A program made the position numbers and the translations under genes. Shown one piece after another: positions 16,674-24,163 of a stretch of 25,091 bases of DNA. Source of the DNA: CAYYGL01 sp964471235 (GTDB lineage Bacteria; Calditrichota; Calditrichia; RBG-13-44-9; J075); the NCBI GenBank assembly GCA_964471235.1, contig CAYYGL010000059.1:1-25091 (forward strand), in the 5' to 3' direction. The notes under the pieces were generated by a model. It was given only the letters and a program-made list of their open reading frames with translations. It did not search any database and had not been told where the DNA came from. Numbering within the stretch: position 1 is the first letter of the stretch; every line of letters begins with the position of its first letter.

Positions 16674-17565
16674 TTGCCGATCCGGTTATGGTTCGGTAAA
16701 ATTCCACATACTGTTTAGCTACCATCCGGGGATGATAGTGCTGAGTTACAAACGCCAGCCCTTCCCGGTTAATGTCTTCTTGGGTTGACAATGCCAGCAA
16801 CTCCTTTTGTACATCTTCGACTGTTTCCACCAGGCGGCAATGGGGAAAGGGGTGATTCCAGAGCACATACCTGCCATACCCCAGGGCTTCCAGAACCATT
16901 TTTGATAAACCGTCATGGTTGGTCAATCGGAGAAGGACCGTACACTGTTGATAGAGTGGTTTCATCTCCTCGACATAGCCATGAAACCGTATATTGGGAG
17001 GTGGATTTTCCATTGGCGGCGTAGCAACGATATGAAAGTTGATTCGGGGCATCCGACGGGCAATTTCCAATATTTGCGCCCCATGGTAAAAATCCCACCG
17101 TTGCGCCGGTAAATAGCTCAGAACGGCAAACTTTTCCGGGAGCGGTAGCGGTTCTGTCGGGAATTCCGCCGGTACAAGCGGAAATAAACGGGCATCAACC
17201 CCCACCCTGGAAAGTTCCATTCGTAGTGGTTCATACACCGTCAGGTGAAAAGCCGGGGTAAAATCGATCAACCATTTTTTTAAGCGGCGGCGAAGGGGAG
17301 TATCTTTCACCATTCGCTGCACATCGGACCCGATCCAATGATAAACAATGGGAATTTTCGCTGACCGAAAACGGAACAATTGGCTCAAGGGGGCGGAGAT
17401 GATGTGGAGAACATCAAATTGGTTAAGCAGAACCGTTTGCACTTGCTCGCTGTATTTCACCATCAGTTCTTCCGGGGCATAACGCTGCAACTGTTCTGCC
17501 AGCATCCGGGCATGGTACGCCATTCCGATAATCAACACCCGTATTTTGGTATGGTTACCGCTCAA
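16666..17565 (-). CDS. Glycosyltransferase-like protein (GT4-related), TTG start
   Basis: A 299-residue protein, short for GT4, but with a recognisable GT-B outline: IRVLIIGMAYHARMLAEQL (8-26) at the N terminus, VYHWIGSDVQRM (74-85) in the acceptor domain, and a C-terminal HDGLSKMVLEALGYGRYVLW (217-236) that replaces the EX7E donor motif with Asp218-X7-Glu226. The donor-domain fold starts near YLPAQRWDFYHG (151-162). The start is TTG at 17565-17563, supported by GGGGGA about 4 nt upstream and by the family-like first strand; the next in-frame Met would cut off that strand. It overlaps the upstream gene by TTGA. The variant motif and short length make activity less certain than for its neighbours. 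Confidence 0.83.
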   Translation of the reverse strand: MSGNHTKIRVLIIGMAYHARMLAEQLQRYAPEELMVKYSEQVQTVLLNQFDVLHIISAPLSQLFRFRSAKIPIVYHWIGSDVQRMVKDTPLRRRLKKWLIDFTPAFHLTVYEPLRMELSRVGVDARLFPLVPAEFPTEPLPLPEKFAVLSYLPAQRWDFYHGAQILEIARRMPRINFHIVATPPMENPPPNIRFHGYVEEMKPLYQQCTVLLRLTNHDGLSKMVLEALGYGRYVLWNHPFPHCRLVETVEDVQKELLALSTQEDINREGLAFVTQHYHPRMVAKQYVEFYRTITGSANG

Positions 17566-18662
17566 TTGTTCCCCCGGAGTGAATACACTGATTTGAGCCG
17601 TTTAATCATGTTAACATACGAATATTTTTGCGTAACAAGGGCATAAAGGTTTTCAGATAAGGTTGGCAGATCGTAATTATTCTTTAAAATTTCGGACAAA
17701 ACCTTTGCCAATCCCCGGGAAGATTCGACAGGGAACAACAGTCCGGTTTCCTCATGTTGCACAATTTCCCGGATGCCCCAGGTATCGGACGCCAGTACCG
17801 GAGTTTTTTGGGCGCCGGCCTCCAGAAGGGTTAACGGGAGGCCTTCCCAGCGAGAGGGTAAAATAAACAGGTCAGCCAGGTTTAATAAGTTGGAAATATC
17901 TTCCCGGCGACCCGGTAGGCAAACAACCGATTCCAACCCCAGCCGTTGAATTTTCCTGTAAATAGGTGCTTTTAATTTTCCATCTCCGACAAAAAGAAAG
18001 TGCAGGTTGTGCAAAGCATTTTGACTTTTTAACAGCGCAATGGCATCGACCAGAACATCGTATCCTTTGGGAAAATCGAACCGGGCAATGGTGAGGCAAA
18101 GGAATTTATCCGGGGGAATCCCCAGTTCCCGGCGGAGTTGATCCCGCTGTGCAGAAATTAAACGGGATGGAGTAGCGGAAATGCCGTTGGGAATGTAAAG
18201 GCAGTCTTTTCTGCCATACTTGTTCCTGATAAACTGTTGATCTTCACGGGAAACAGCAATCACCACATCGGCTTTGTTATAAAGAAATTTCTCAAGATTC
18301 AACCGGAGATAATACAGCATGTTACTCCAGGGGGTATGACGGAAAAAATATTGACGAATGTGCAGTCCGTGTGCTGTAACGATGATGGGAATATTGGGGA
18401 GCGAATTTCGCCGGGAGAGCAGGGTTAACATGGGTCGGGTATGATGAATATGGATAATCTCCACCGGAAAAGATTCTATTGCCGTTGGAGAGTAACCGTT
18501 TTGTGAAAGCGAGACGTTCGGTAAACAGGTAAATTTTTCGGTTTGTTTTCCTCCCTTTCCGAAGATCACGAAAGAATGCTCCGGCATCCCTTTCGCAATT
18601 TGAAAAATATGTTCGAGCCCGCCGCCAATCTCAAAACGGTCCGTTACCTGAGCAATTGTCAT
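17562..18662 (-). CDS. Glycosyltransferase family 4 protein
   Basis: A 366-residue GT4 glycosyltransferase with both GT-B domains. The N-terminal domain has IAQVTDRFEIGGGLEHIF (3-20), HIHHTRPMLTLL (71-82) and IIVTAHGLHIRQYF (93-106). CLYIPNGI (154-161) leads to the donor domain, with TIARFDFPKGYDVLVDAIAL (191-210), FVGDGKLK (224-231) and the EX7E motif EGLPLTLLE (273-281) followed by AGAQKTPVLASD. No membrane segment or signal peptide is seen. ATG 18662-18660 lies 3 bp after the gmhA stop, and its own stop overlaps the next start, so it belongs in the operon. The sugar it transfers is unknown. Confidence 0.94.
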   Translation of the reverse strand: MTIAQVTDRFEIGGGLEHIFQIAKGMPEHSFVIFGKGGKQTEKFTCLPNVSLSQNGYSPTAIESFPVEIIHIHHTRPMLTLLSRRNSLPNIPIIVTAHGLHIRQYFFRHTPWSNMLYYLRLNLEKFLYNKADVVIAVSREDQQFIRNKYGRKDCLYIPNGISATPSRLISAQRDQLRRELGIPPDKFLCLTIARFDFPKGYDVLVDAIALLKSQNALHNLHFLFVGDGKLKAPIYRKIQRLGLESVVCLPGRREDISNLLNLADLFILPSRWEGLPLTLLEAGAQKTPVLASDTWGIREIVQHEETGLLFPVESSRGLAKVLSEILKNNYDLPTLSENLYALVTQKYSYVNMIKRLKSVYSLRGNN

Positions 18663-18665
18663 CGT

Positions 18666-19256
18666 TTAGCCAAACAACTCCATCTCCACCAACTCACAAA
18701 TAATATGCCCAATCAGAATATGACTTTCTTGAATCCGGGCGGTGGTCTGCGAAGGGATGATAAGGGGCAGGTCCACCAGTTTTTTTAATTTTCCTCCGTT
18801 TCCCCCCAAAAAGCCTATCACATACAGGTGTTGTTTTTTTGCCTGTTCAACAGCCCGGAGAATATTCGGGGAATTGCCGCTGGTGCTGATAGCGACCAGC
18901 AAATCGCCCGGCCTTGCCAGAGCAGCAATCTGACGGGCAAACACCTGCTCAAAGCCGTAATCATTGGCACCGGCAGTGAGGATGGAGGTATCCACGGTTA
19001 GCGCCAATGCCGGTATGGGAGGGCGGTCAAAACTCCCCCGCAGGCGTACCACCAATTCCGCTGCCAGATGCTGAGAATCTGCCGCACTGCCCCCATTCCC
19101 ACAAAACAGGATTTTTCCACCGGATTGAAGCGTCGTAATAAACCGCTCTGTACATTCTTTGATCGTATCCACCTGGCGGTCCAGCAACTGCTGCTTTACT
19201 TCAATATTTTCGGTAATGTGAGAAATAATTGTATGGGTAACATCCTGGGAAGGCAT
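18666..19256 (-). CDS. gmhA: Phosphoheptose isomerase (GmhA)
   Basis: A SIS-domain isomerase that converts sedoheptulose 7-phosphate to D-glycero-D-manno-heptose 7-phosphate, the first step towards ADP- or GDP-heptose for LPS core or other surface glycans. The 196-residue length is standard. The phosphate-binding SIS motifs FCGNGGSAADSQHLAAEL (51-68) and ISTSGNSPN (123-131) are intact. By alignment with E. coli GmhA, the zinc ligands would be H63, E67, Q176 and H184, all present. ATG 19256-19254 lies 11 bp after the GGGP-synthase stop. The other heptose-nucleotide genes are not in this window. Its place in the operon suggests that the local glycan or LPS core contains heptose (inference). Confidence 0.95.
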   Translation of the reverse strand: MPSQDVTHTIISHITENIEVKQQLLDRQVDTIKECTERFITTLQSGGKILFCGNGGSAADSQHLAAELVVRLRGSFDRPPIPALALTVDTSILTAGANDYGFEQVFARQIAALARPGDLLVAISTSGNSPNILRAVEQAKKQHLYVIGFLGGNGGKLKKLVDLPLIIPSQTTARIQESHILIGHIICELVEMELFG

Positions 19257-19267
19257 AGAGACTCGCT

Positions 19268-20032
19268 TTATTTATGGATGGCATCCGCAAACTCTTTCAT
19301 TAAATCGTAATTTTGGTGCTCCTCAAAAAAATTGCCGATGACCACAAAATTGGCGCCGGCTTCGGCTTTTTTTTGCGCCTCCTCCGGGCTTCGGATACCG
19401 CCGCCCACCAGCAGAGGGATTTCCACTACTTCGCTAATCTGCCGAATCATTGTTTCCGGAACAGTTTGTTTTGCGCCACTGCCCGCCTCCAGGTAAATGG
19501 TCTTCATCCCCAGGTATTGAGCAGCCAGGGCATGCGCCAGGGCAATACCGGGCTTCTCCCGCGGAATGGGGTTGGAATTACTCACATACTGGGCACTGGT
19601 TAAGCTGCCGGATTCAATCAACATATAACCGCAGGAAATGGCTTCCAGTTTCATTCGCCAGAGAATGGGTGCTGCCATTGCCTGATTGCCAATCAGGTGC
19701 TCCGGATTTCTACCGCTGATTAAACTTAAATACAACAGGGCATCCGCATGGGGAGAAATCTGGAACAAACTCCCGGGAAAGATTATCACCGGGCGTTCAC
19801 CGGCACTCTCTTTCACCGCTTTAACGATTTCATTAAAATTTTTGTCCAGTAAAAAGCTGCCGCCAACCAGGAAAGCATCCACCCCCGCTTCTCCGGCATG
19901 GATCACATTATCCCGGGCTTGTTCCGGTGAGAGACGATCCGGATCCAACAACAAAATAAATCCTGTTCGCTGCTTTTGTAAAATACTAAGAAGCTTCTGA
20001 TAGGTTTTTCCAGGGTTCTGTGGCTGCATCAT
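19268..20032 (-). CDS. Geranylgeranylglyceryl/heptaprenylglyceryl phosphate synthase family protein
   Basis: A TIM-barrel prenyltransferase (PF01884-like) that joins a polyprenyl diphosphate to sn-glycerol 1-phosphate, forming an ether bond. In archaea this starts membrane lipid synthesis; bacterial members exist in Bacteroidetes-type lineages and, as PcrB, in Firmicutes. The 254-residue protein has the Mg/diphosphate site LLDPDR (28-33), the phosphate-grip elements VGGS (56-59), TIYLEAGSGA (178-187), LLVGGGIRS (207-215) and ANFVVIGN (227-234). Met1 (20032) or Met2 may be the start; the Shine-Dalgarno is weak. It is the first gene of the glycan operon, right after a promoter. No G1P dehydrogenase is visible, and the prenyl chain length cannot be judged. 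It might make an ether-lipid anchor (speculative). Confidence 0.93.
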   Translation of the reverse strand: MMQPQNPGKTYQKLLSILQKQRTGFILLLDPDRLSPEQARDNVIHAGEAGVDAFLVGGSFLLDKNFNEIVKAVKESAGERPVIIFPGSLFQISPHADALLYLSLISGRNPEHLIGNQAMAAPILWRMKLEAISCGYMLIESGSLTSAQYVSNSNPIPREKPGIALAHALAAQYLGMKTIYLEAGSGAKQTVPETMIRQISEVVEIPLLVGGGIRSPEEAQKKAEAGANFVVIGNFFEEHQNYDLMKEFADAIHK

Positions 20033-20054
20033 TCATTTCTCGGAATAGATAAAT

Positions 20055-20083
20055 TTTATACCGTTGAAATTCAAAACTTTGAA
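20055..20083 (-). promoter_or_regulatory. Promoter of the glycan operon, with internal palindrome
   Basis: TTCAAA (20083-20078), 17-bp spacer, TATAAA (20060-20055) on the minus strand. Transcription would begin about 16 nt before the GGGP-synthase ATG and could cover about 8.6 kb. Inside the spacer TTGAA and TTCAA form an 11-bp inverted repeat (20064-20074), a possible operator. Confidence 0.5.
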
Positions 20084-20205
20084 CCGCAACTTCTCTTTTG
20101 CAAAATTAAAGCCAAATAATGAACTTCATAAATGTGTGGTGTTTTGTGCGCCAACCAGGGTTAAAATAATAAAGTGCCACAATATAATCAAGATGTAGGT
20201 TTTCT

Positions 20206-20236
20206 TTAAAAAAAGAAACCCGCTCAAACGCGGGTT
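20206..20236 (-). terminator. Intrinsic terminator after the acidic zinc-ribbon gene
   Basis: On the minus strand AACCCGC and GCGGGTT (20236-20230 and 20223-20217) form a 7-bp stem with a 6-nt loop, followed by TTCTTTTTTT. It ends the transcript of the gene at 20329-21048 and isolates it from the glycan operon. Confidence 0.85.
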
Positions 20237-20328
20237 CAACCAATAACCGTTTATCGCGACCAGGGATCTCATTCCTGTCTTCCGCCAATCATTTGCGTAC
20301 TAAAAAACGCCTTGAGAGCGTAGGGGGG

Positions 20329-21048
20329 TTATATATCATCCTCAAAAGAGAACATGCCCAGACGTTTTTCTTTAGCAGCTCTAATTTTATTTTTGAAATA
20401 TTCCCGGTTTTGAATTTCGGAAAACCACTTTGCCCTTACAAATTGGTTGCGTTCAAACCATTCGTATTGAATTGCGCCGTGATATTCATAGCGGATTGCC
20501 CGGGCAATTTCGACCGCCAGACGAGTCGTATTGCAGAAAATATATAACACCCCGTTTTGTTCCACCGTGTTGATAATTTTTTCGAAGGGGAGACGATTTT
20601 CTAATTTCATCTCCACATCCTTTGCCAGGGCAATGAAGGCATCCTTTCTCTTCTCCAATTCCCGATCATATATTTCAATACTGCCCACAAAATCGTTCAT
20701 CGTCTTCCCGAGACAATGATCGCAAAAGCCATATTCAGTATGCACCGTATAGATATCCGTAACCGTATCTTTCAACCACTTATTACGAAAGAATATTCTC
20801 CGACACCGAGGGCAGGAATAAATCACCTGGTTTTTTAACAATAAAGAAACTTCTTTGGGAGTTGGGGAGATGGCTTCACCACTCTCCAACTTCGCCTCAA
20901 TTTCCTGCATCTCTTCAAGGTCTTCTTCTATGTCTTCTTCATCCGAAAATTCATCTTCCTCGTCTGCTAACTCGATATCATCCAAGTCCTCGTCCGGGAT
21001 ATCCCATTCATTTTCTTCCGGGTACTCAGATTTTTTCTTTCGAGCCAT
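20329..21048 (-). CDS. Acidic zinc-ribbon protein, BCAM0308/NMD3-like architecture
   Basis: A 239-residue cytoplasmic protein of unproven function. Residues 1-60 are a strongly acidic, probably disordered tail (many Asp/Glu runs after MARKKK). Then comes a zinc-ribbon candidate: CPRC (79-82) and CDHC (109-112). The remainder (about 120-210) has IYDRELEKRKDAFIALAKDVE, RLPFEKIINTVEQNGVLYIF, TTRLAVEIARAIRYEYHG and FVRAKW, an order of elements I recall from the bacterial BCAM0308 family and that also recalls archaeal NMD3. This similarity is from memory, not a search. ATG 21048-21046 follows a near-perfect AAGGAGGT, with promoter and terminator flanking, so it is an independent, probably well translated gene. 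A ribosome- or RNA-linked role is possible. Confidence 0.82.
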   Translation of the reverse strand: MARKKKSEYPEENEWDIPDEDLDDIELADEEDEFSDEEDIEEDLEEMQEIEAKLESGEAISPTPKEVSLLLKNQVIYSCPRCRRIFFRNKWLKDTVTDIYTVHTEYGFCDHCLGKTMNDFVGSIEIYDRELEKRKDAFIALAKDVEMKLENRLPFEKIINTVEQNGVLYIFCNTTRLAVEIARAIRYEYHGAIQYEWFERNQFVRAKWFSEIQNREYFKNKIRAAKEKRLGMFSFEDDI

Positions 21049-21052
21049 AAAT

Positions 21053-21061
21053 ACCTCCTTT
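21053..21061 (-). promoter_or_regulatory. Near-perfect Shine-Dalgarno (AAAGGAGGT)
   Basis: Read on the minus strand, AAAGGAGGT stands 5 nt before the ATG at 21048. It is the strongest ribosome-binding site in the window and fixes the start of the zinc-ribbon gene. Confidence 0.8.
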
Positions 21062-21078
21062 GCTATGCTTCTTAAAAT

Positions 21079-21113
21079 TTATAAATTTATAAGCCAAATT
21101 TAGCTTTTTTCAA
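21079..21113 (-). promoter_or_regulatory. Promoter of the acidic zinc-ribbon gene, with 14-bp palindrome
   Basis: TTGAAA (21113-21108), 16-bp spacer, TATAAA (21091-21086) on the minus strand. The -10 lies within a perfect 14-bp palindrome, TTATAAATTTATAA (21079-21092), which may be mere AT-richness or an operator overlapping the -10. Confidence 0.6.
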
Positions 21114-21566
21114 GCATTTTTTTATTAAAAATGCCAGCGCTCTGTTCCGGGTTGGCAGTACAAAACATGTGACTACTCAGGTAGTAGCTATTTAGGACGT
21201 AGAGAAGAAAGAGTTCCTGTAGGAATTTGTTTTTGTCATTAAAACTTTTTTTATCGCAATGATCGCAGCGGATACGCGACGGCAGCCGCTACGTGAAAGA
21301 GATAAACATCTGTTCGTTGCGAAGGTTGCGTTCGTTGCGGTATAACAACCGGAGTTATTACCAAAACATTTTTTCATCTGTTTATGTATCCTCATCGGCT
21401 GAACAACGATATTTACCCAAATGGTAAAACAATTGCGGCAATATTCCCCTCGATCACTTTGGGGGATCATGGGGGCGTAAAAAGTTCAATTGGGAGTGCA
21501 CTCAATGGATGATTAAAGGAGAGCTAACTAACTCAAACCAACCAAAACCGGACAAAGAGGAAAACA
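21114..21566. other. Long non-coding spacer upstream of trmH
   Basis: No supported gene. It holds small repeats only: a hairpin CTACT/AGTAG (21173-21187), TTCC-TGTA-GGAA around 21214-21225, a triple GTTGCG tandem (21316-21339) and a palindrome GAGTGCACTC (21494-21503). The minus-strand open frame at 21192-21470 shows no coding character. Confidence 0.4.
21316..21339. repeat. Three tandem GTTGCG units, 9-bp period
   Basis: GTTGCG occurs at 21316-21321, 21325-21330 and 21334-21339, each separated by 3 bp; a longer GTTCGTTGCG direct repeat (21312-21321, 21330-21339) contains two of them. Confidence 0.5.
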
Positions 21567-22148
21567 ATGCCTACGCTTCGTAGAATCCAAAAAATGCAGC
21601 GGGTGATCGAAAATCGGCAACCGGATTTGACCGTGGTCTGTGAGAATATTCATGATCCCCACAATGTAAGCGCCATCTTACGGTCATGTGATGCCGTCGG
21701 AGTAGAGACCGTGTACTTGTTGTATACGAATACGCCATTCCCTAAAATCGGCAAAAAGTCCTCAGCTTCTGCCAAAAAATGGATTGACCTTGTTTCCTTT
21801 CGAGACCACCAACAATTGGCATCCGTGTTAAAAGAAAAAGGGTTTACAATTTATGCCACCTCGTTAAATGAGGGTGCATCATCTATTTATGAAAACAATT
21901 GGACTCAACCGGCTGCTATTATTCTGGGAAATGAACATGAAGGGGTTTCGGAAGAAGCGCTTCGGATTGCCGATGCGAGCATTTACATTCCCATGTTTGG
22001 GATGATTCAGAGTTTAAACGTCTCCGTGGCGGCCGCCGTCATTCTTTATGAAGCCTGTCGCCAGCGAATTCACAAACATCTTTATCCCCATCCACAAAAC
22101 ACTCCTGAGCGAATAGAAACTCTTTTAGAAAAATGGAAAGCAAAATAG
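21567..22148 (+). CDS. trmH: tRNA (guanosine-2'-O)-methyltransferase (TrmH, SpoU/SPOUT family)
   Basis: A SPOUT-fold, SAM-dependent 2'-O-methyltransferase. TrmH modifies G18 in the tRNA D-loop. The 193-residue product has all three SpoU motifs: ENIHDPHNVSAILRSCDAVG (26-45, with the catalytic Arg39), IILGNEHEGVS (118-128) and IPMFGMIQSLNVSVAAAVIL (141-160), which forms the knotted SAM site. The N-terminal RRIQKMQRVIENRQPDLTVV (5-24) and a basic C-terminal tail fit TrmH better than RlmB or TrmL. The ATG at 21567 follows AAGAGG (21555-21560). It stands alone, 159 bp before dapB and in the same direction; a separate promoter for dapB is likely. Confidence 0.93.
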   Translation: MPTLRRIQKMQRVIENRQPDLTVVCENIHDPHNVSAILRSCDAVGVETVYLLYTNTPFPKIGKKSSASAKKWIDLVSFRDHQQLASVLKEKGFTIYATSLNEGASSIYENNWTQPAAIILGNEHEGVSEEALRIADASIYIPMFGMIQSLNVSVAAAVILYEACRQRIHKHLYPHPQNTPERIETLLEKWKAK

Positions 22149-22316
22149 GCTAATTATTGACGTCACTACCCAGGTATTGCTTTTTACTCTAAGAATCAAT
22201 ACTTTTGTTTGAAGAGCTATCGGTTTCCGGGGTTATTCCTGTTTTTGTCTCCCGGCAAGTTTCACCAATAGTTCTGACAGGTTTTTAGAGTAGAATAAAA
22301 AAGAGGGGTGGCAAAG

Positions 22317-23081
22317 ATGATTCGGGTCGTCATCAATGGGATTTTGGGCAGAATGGGCGAAGCACTCACCAGGGTTCTTTCAAAAGAAGAAGATTTTTTT
22401 CTGGTTGGAGGGGTGGATACCCTGGAGACTTTTTACAACGAGGAGATTGTGGTAAGCACCAATCCGGAGGATGTCTTGATGGATGTGGATGTGGTAGTGG
22501 ATTTTTCATCGGGTGAGGGTTGTGCCGCTATTGCCGATGCCTGCCGGGAAAAAGGGATTCCGTTGGTCACCGGGACCACCGGTTTAACCGATGAAGAGCA
22601 ACAAAAAATCAACCAGCTTGCCGAAATCGTCCCGGTTGTACAGGCATTTAATTTTTCAATCGGGATAAATTTGCTGAACAATGTTATTCAACAAGCAGCG
22701 TCTATCCTGAAAGATAACTACGATATCGAAATTGTGGAAATTCACCACCGCTATAAAAAAGATGCTCCAAGTGGTACTGCCAGAATGTTTGCCAATACCC
22801 TGGCAGAGATTCAAGGGTTGACAGATGAAGAAATCCGTTTTGGACGCAGTGGGAACAATTTATCCCGCGGGGATGAAATTACCATCCATTCCCTGCGGGG
22901 TGGTTCTATCATCGGAGAGCATCAAATTCACTTCTTCTGTAAAAATGAGCATCTCAGCTTTATTCATCACTCTCTATCCAGAAGAGTCTTTGTCGATGGA
23001 GCACTCAGAGCCATTGAATGGGTCGTTACCCAAAAACCCGGCCTTTATTCGATGAATGATGTTTTGTCCATTGAGAGTTGA
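22317..23081 (+). CDS. dapB: 4-hydroxy-tetrahydrodipicolinate reductase (DapB)
   Basis: The NAD(P)H-dependent enzyme that makes tetrahydrodipicolinate in lysine and diaminopimelate synthesis. The 254-residue product has the dinucleotide-binding GILGRMG (8-14), VVDFSS (60-65), VTGTTGL (84-90) and the substrate motif HHRYKKDAPSGTA (143-155), with H143, H144 and K147 matching the catalytic residues of E. coli DapB. A GTG at 22308 opens the frame, but it overlaps the ribosome-binding site GAGGGG (22303-22308); the ATG at 22317 has 8-nt spacing and is preferred. It forms an operon with dapD (12-bp gap). CTGACA (22274-22279) with a weak downstream -10 may be its promoter. Confidence 0.96.
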   Translation: MIRVVINGILGRMGEALTRVLSKEEDFFLVGGVDTLETFYNEEIVVSTNPEDVLMDVDVVVDFSSGEGCAAIADACREKGIPLVTGTTGLTDEEQQKINQLAEIVPVVQAFNFSIGINLLNNVIQQAASILKDNYDIEIVEIHHRYKKDAPSGTARMFANTLAEIQGLTDEEIRFGRSGNNLSRGDEITIHSLRGGSIIGEHQIHFFCKNEHLSFIHHSLSRRVFVDGALRAIEWVVTQKPGLYSMNDVLSIES

Positions 23082-23093
23082 GGTTGATGAAAG

Positions 23094-23915
23094 ATGGATA
23101 CCGGTTCACTGCAGCAATTGATCGATGAGGCATATCAGAACAATACCCTTCTTGCGCATTCAGAATACCGGGATGCGATATGCGAAACCATTTCGTTGTT
23201 AGATAAAGGGAAAATCCGGGTTGCAGAAAAGAGCGAAAATGATTGGGCTGTTAACCAGTGGGTAAAAAAAGCGATCTTACTCTATTTTCAAATTCGTGAC
23301 GTTTCTAAAATGGAAGTGGGTCCTTTTGAATATTATGATAAGATACCTTTAAAGAGAAATTTTGACCGTTTGCAGGTACGGGTGGTGCCGCCCGGAACTG
23401 CCCGTTACGGTTCGTATTTAGCCCCGGGTGTTGTATTAATGCCGGGGTATGTCAATATCGGTGCCTACGTTGACAGCCATACCATGGTGGATACCCATGC
23501 AACGGTTGGTTCCTGTGCGCAGATCGGAAAAAGGGTTCACATTGCCGGTGCGGCACGAATCGGTGGGGTATTGGAGCCTCCCCAAAGCAGACCGGTAATA
23601 ATTGAAGATGATGCATTTATCGGATCGGCTGTTTCGGTGTTGGAAGGGGTGATCGTTCGCAGGGAAGCCGTTCTGGGTGCCGGTGTGGTGTTAACCTCTT
23701 CAACGAAGATTATTGATGTATCCACCAACAATCCCATTGAAATGACCGGAGAAATTCCCCCGCGGTCTGTTGTTATCCCCGGAACGTATCCTAAAAATTT
23801 TCCCGCCGGAACATTTCAGGTTCGCTGTGCCTTAATAATCGGGAAACGCAAAAATAGCACTGATAAGAAAGTCTCCCTGAATGATGTGTTAAGAGATTTT
23901 AACATTTCTGTGTAA
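23094..23915 (+). CDS. dapD: Tetrahydrodipicolinate N-succinyltransferase (DapD)
   Basis: The acyltransferase that succinylates tetrahydrodipicolinate, committing lysine/DAP synthesis to the succinylase branch. The 273-residue length matches the E. coli-type enzyme. An alpha-helical N-terminal domain with KIRVAEKSENDWAVNQWVKK (40-59) is followed by a left-handed beta-helix of hexapeptide repeats (about 105-210): GYVNIGAYVD (118-127), MVDTHATVGSCAQIG (131-145), IGGVLEP (156-162), IIEDDAFIGS (169-178). By comparison with characterised DapD, Asp133 and Glu184 are likely catalytic. The GAGG ribosome site (23080-23083) overlaps the dapB stop, which suggests coupled expression. No other DAP genes are nearby. 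Its 3' end carries part of an unusual repeat cluster. Confidence 0.96.
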   Translation: MDTGSLQQLIDEAYQNNTLLAHSEYRDAICETISLLDKGKIRVAEKSENDWAVNQWVKKAILLYFQIRDVSKMEVGPFEYYDKIPLKRNFDRLQVRVVPPGTARYGSYLAPGVVLMPGYVNIGAYVDSHTMVDTHATVGSCAQIGKRVHIAGAARIGGVLEPPQSRPVIIEDDAFIGSAVSVLEGVIVRREAVLGAGVVLTSSTKIIDVSTNNPIEMTGEIPPRSVVIPGTYPKNFPAGTFQVRCALIIGKRKNSTDKKVSLNDVLRDFNISV

Positions 23916-24093
23916 AACCCTGTTCATTAAATGTTAGACATATTGTGAAAAATGTTAAATAAGTGTTAAAAAAATAGCCGGCTTGGAGCAGGTCTCCCTT
24001 TTTCTAACAATTGATGAACATCTATTAACAATCCGTAAACACGATATTAATAGCAGAGCCCTGAAAAAATGGGATGAGGAACACTTTTTAACA
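23887..24093. repeat. Cluster of TGTTAA/TTAACA hexamers
   Basis: TGTTAA occurs at 23887, 23953 and 23964; its complement TTAACA at 23899, 24025 and 24088. Near-matches are TGTTAG (23932) and CTAACA (24004). The first pair forms a perfect inverted repeat with a 6-bp spacer inside the end of dapD; the next two direct copies are 11 bp apart. The spacer is AT-rich. A short GGAG/CTCC stem with a T5 run (23985-24003) is a weak terminator candidate. Confidence 0.55.
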
Positions 24094-24163
24094 ACTTTCA
24101 CACTTTAATAATAATGATTGTAATATGTATATATTTTAACCAATAGATAAGATTAAAAATACA

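Noticed and set aside
20106..20288. 60-codon minus-strand open frame
   Set aside because: It spans the intrinsic terminator at 20206-20236, has no ribosome-binding site and no protein-like composition.
21192..21470. 92-codon minus-strand open frame
   Set aside because: Ser/Asn/Cys-rich, covers the GTTGCG repeats, no ribosome-binding site; looks like chance.
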